This document shows, piece after piece, positions 6,035 through 6,057 of a stretch of DNA of 6,057 nucleotides (the first letter of the stretch is position 1; every line of letters starts with the position of its first letter). Location of the stretch: assembly GCA_003503355.1 (NCBI GenBank), contig DOCS01000207.1, positions 3,048 through 9,104 on the forward strand. The letters are read 5' to 3'. The notes under the pieces were generated by a model. The model was not told where the DNA came from. It worked only from the letters and a program-made list of their open reading frames with translations, and searched no databases. This stretch comes from Opitutia bacterium (GTDB taxonomy: Bacteria > Verrucomicrobiota > Verrucomicrobiia > Opitutales > Coraliomargaritaceae). Both the position numbers and the translations under genes were made by a program.

Positions 6035-6057
6035 CTGGCGTGAAGCCAGTCGCTACG
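6035..6057. repeat. Hairpin ending in TCG-CTACG, cut by the window edge
   Basis: CTGGC (6035-6039) and GCCAG (6045-6049) form a 5-bp stem around GTGAA, followed by TCG and CTACG. TGAAGC-N4-CGCTAC at 6041-6056 matches the right arm of the preceding palindrome (5988-6003) at all twelve fixed positions. This suggests a second member of the same repeat family, in the same orientation and 53 bp away. The element may continue beyond the window. Confidence 0.5.

Noticed and set aside
5939..6057. CRISPR array or attachment site
   Set aside because: There are only two partial copies, the repeats are palindromic with variable cores, and there are no regular spacers and no integrase or tRNA nearby.

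Overview
The window looks like chromosomal DNA from a Gram-negative, probably free-living bacterium of mid-range GC. My best guess is Verrucomicrobiota (Opitutae/Puniceicoccales-like). The reasons are the large secreted protein that mixes BACON and LamG folds, its C-terminal tail with an LYNADQLRSM...FGLKETDDLSNW pattern of the kind I associate with verrucomicrobial surface proteins, and intergenic hairpin repeats. This assignment is an inference; no rRNA or marker gene is present.

Layout. (1) Bases 1-1251, + strand: the C-terminal ~416 residues of an RND-family efflux pump inner-membrane subunit, whose N-terminal ~600 residues lie outside the window. (2) Bases 1252-1892: a 640-bp stretch with no intact gene. 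It holds several short perfect inverted repeats, a start-less minus-strand open frame, and a minus-strand gene remnant that is frameshifted at a homopolymer run. It ends in an AT-rich promoter-like tract (23% GC at 1831-1890). (3) Bases 1893-5873, + strand: one 1326-residue secreted multidomain protein. Its order is signal peptide, three BACON repeats, a fourth BACON that appears to be split by a ~550-residue LamG / unknown / LamG cassette, three more BACON repeats, an InlB-B/Flg_new-type bacterial repeat, and a C-terminal module. (4) Bases 5874-6057: a weak terminator candidate, a long imperfect palindrome with 23-nt arms, and a second hairpin that runs into the window edge and shares a TGAAGC-N4-CGCTAC element with the first.

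The two genes show no functional link. They are separated by decayed sequence and the second has its own promoter-like tract. The pump exports small molecules across the cell envelope. The secreted protein has no recognisable catalytic domain and is best read as a carbohydrate- or surface-binding/adhesive protein. The most interesting points are the apparent insertion of the LamG cassette into a BACON fold, the compositionally different unknown domain at its centre, the possible leaderless start, and the family of CTAC(G)-ended intergenic hairpins.
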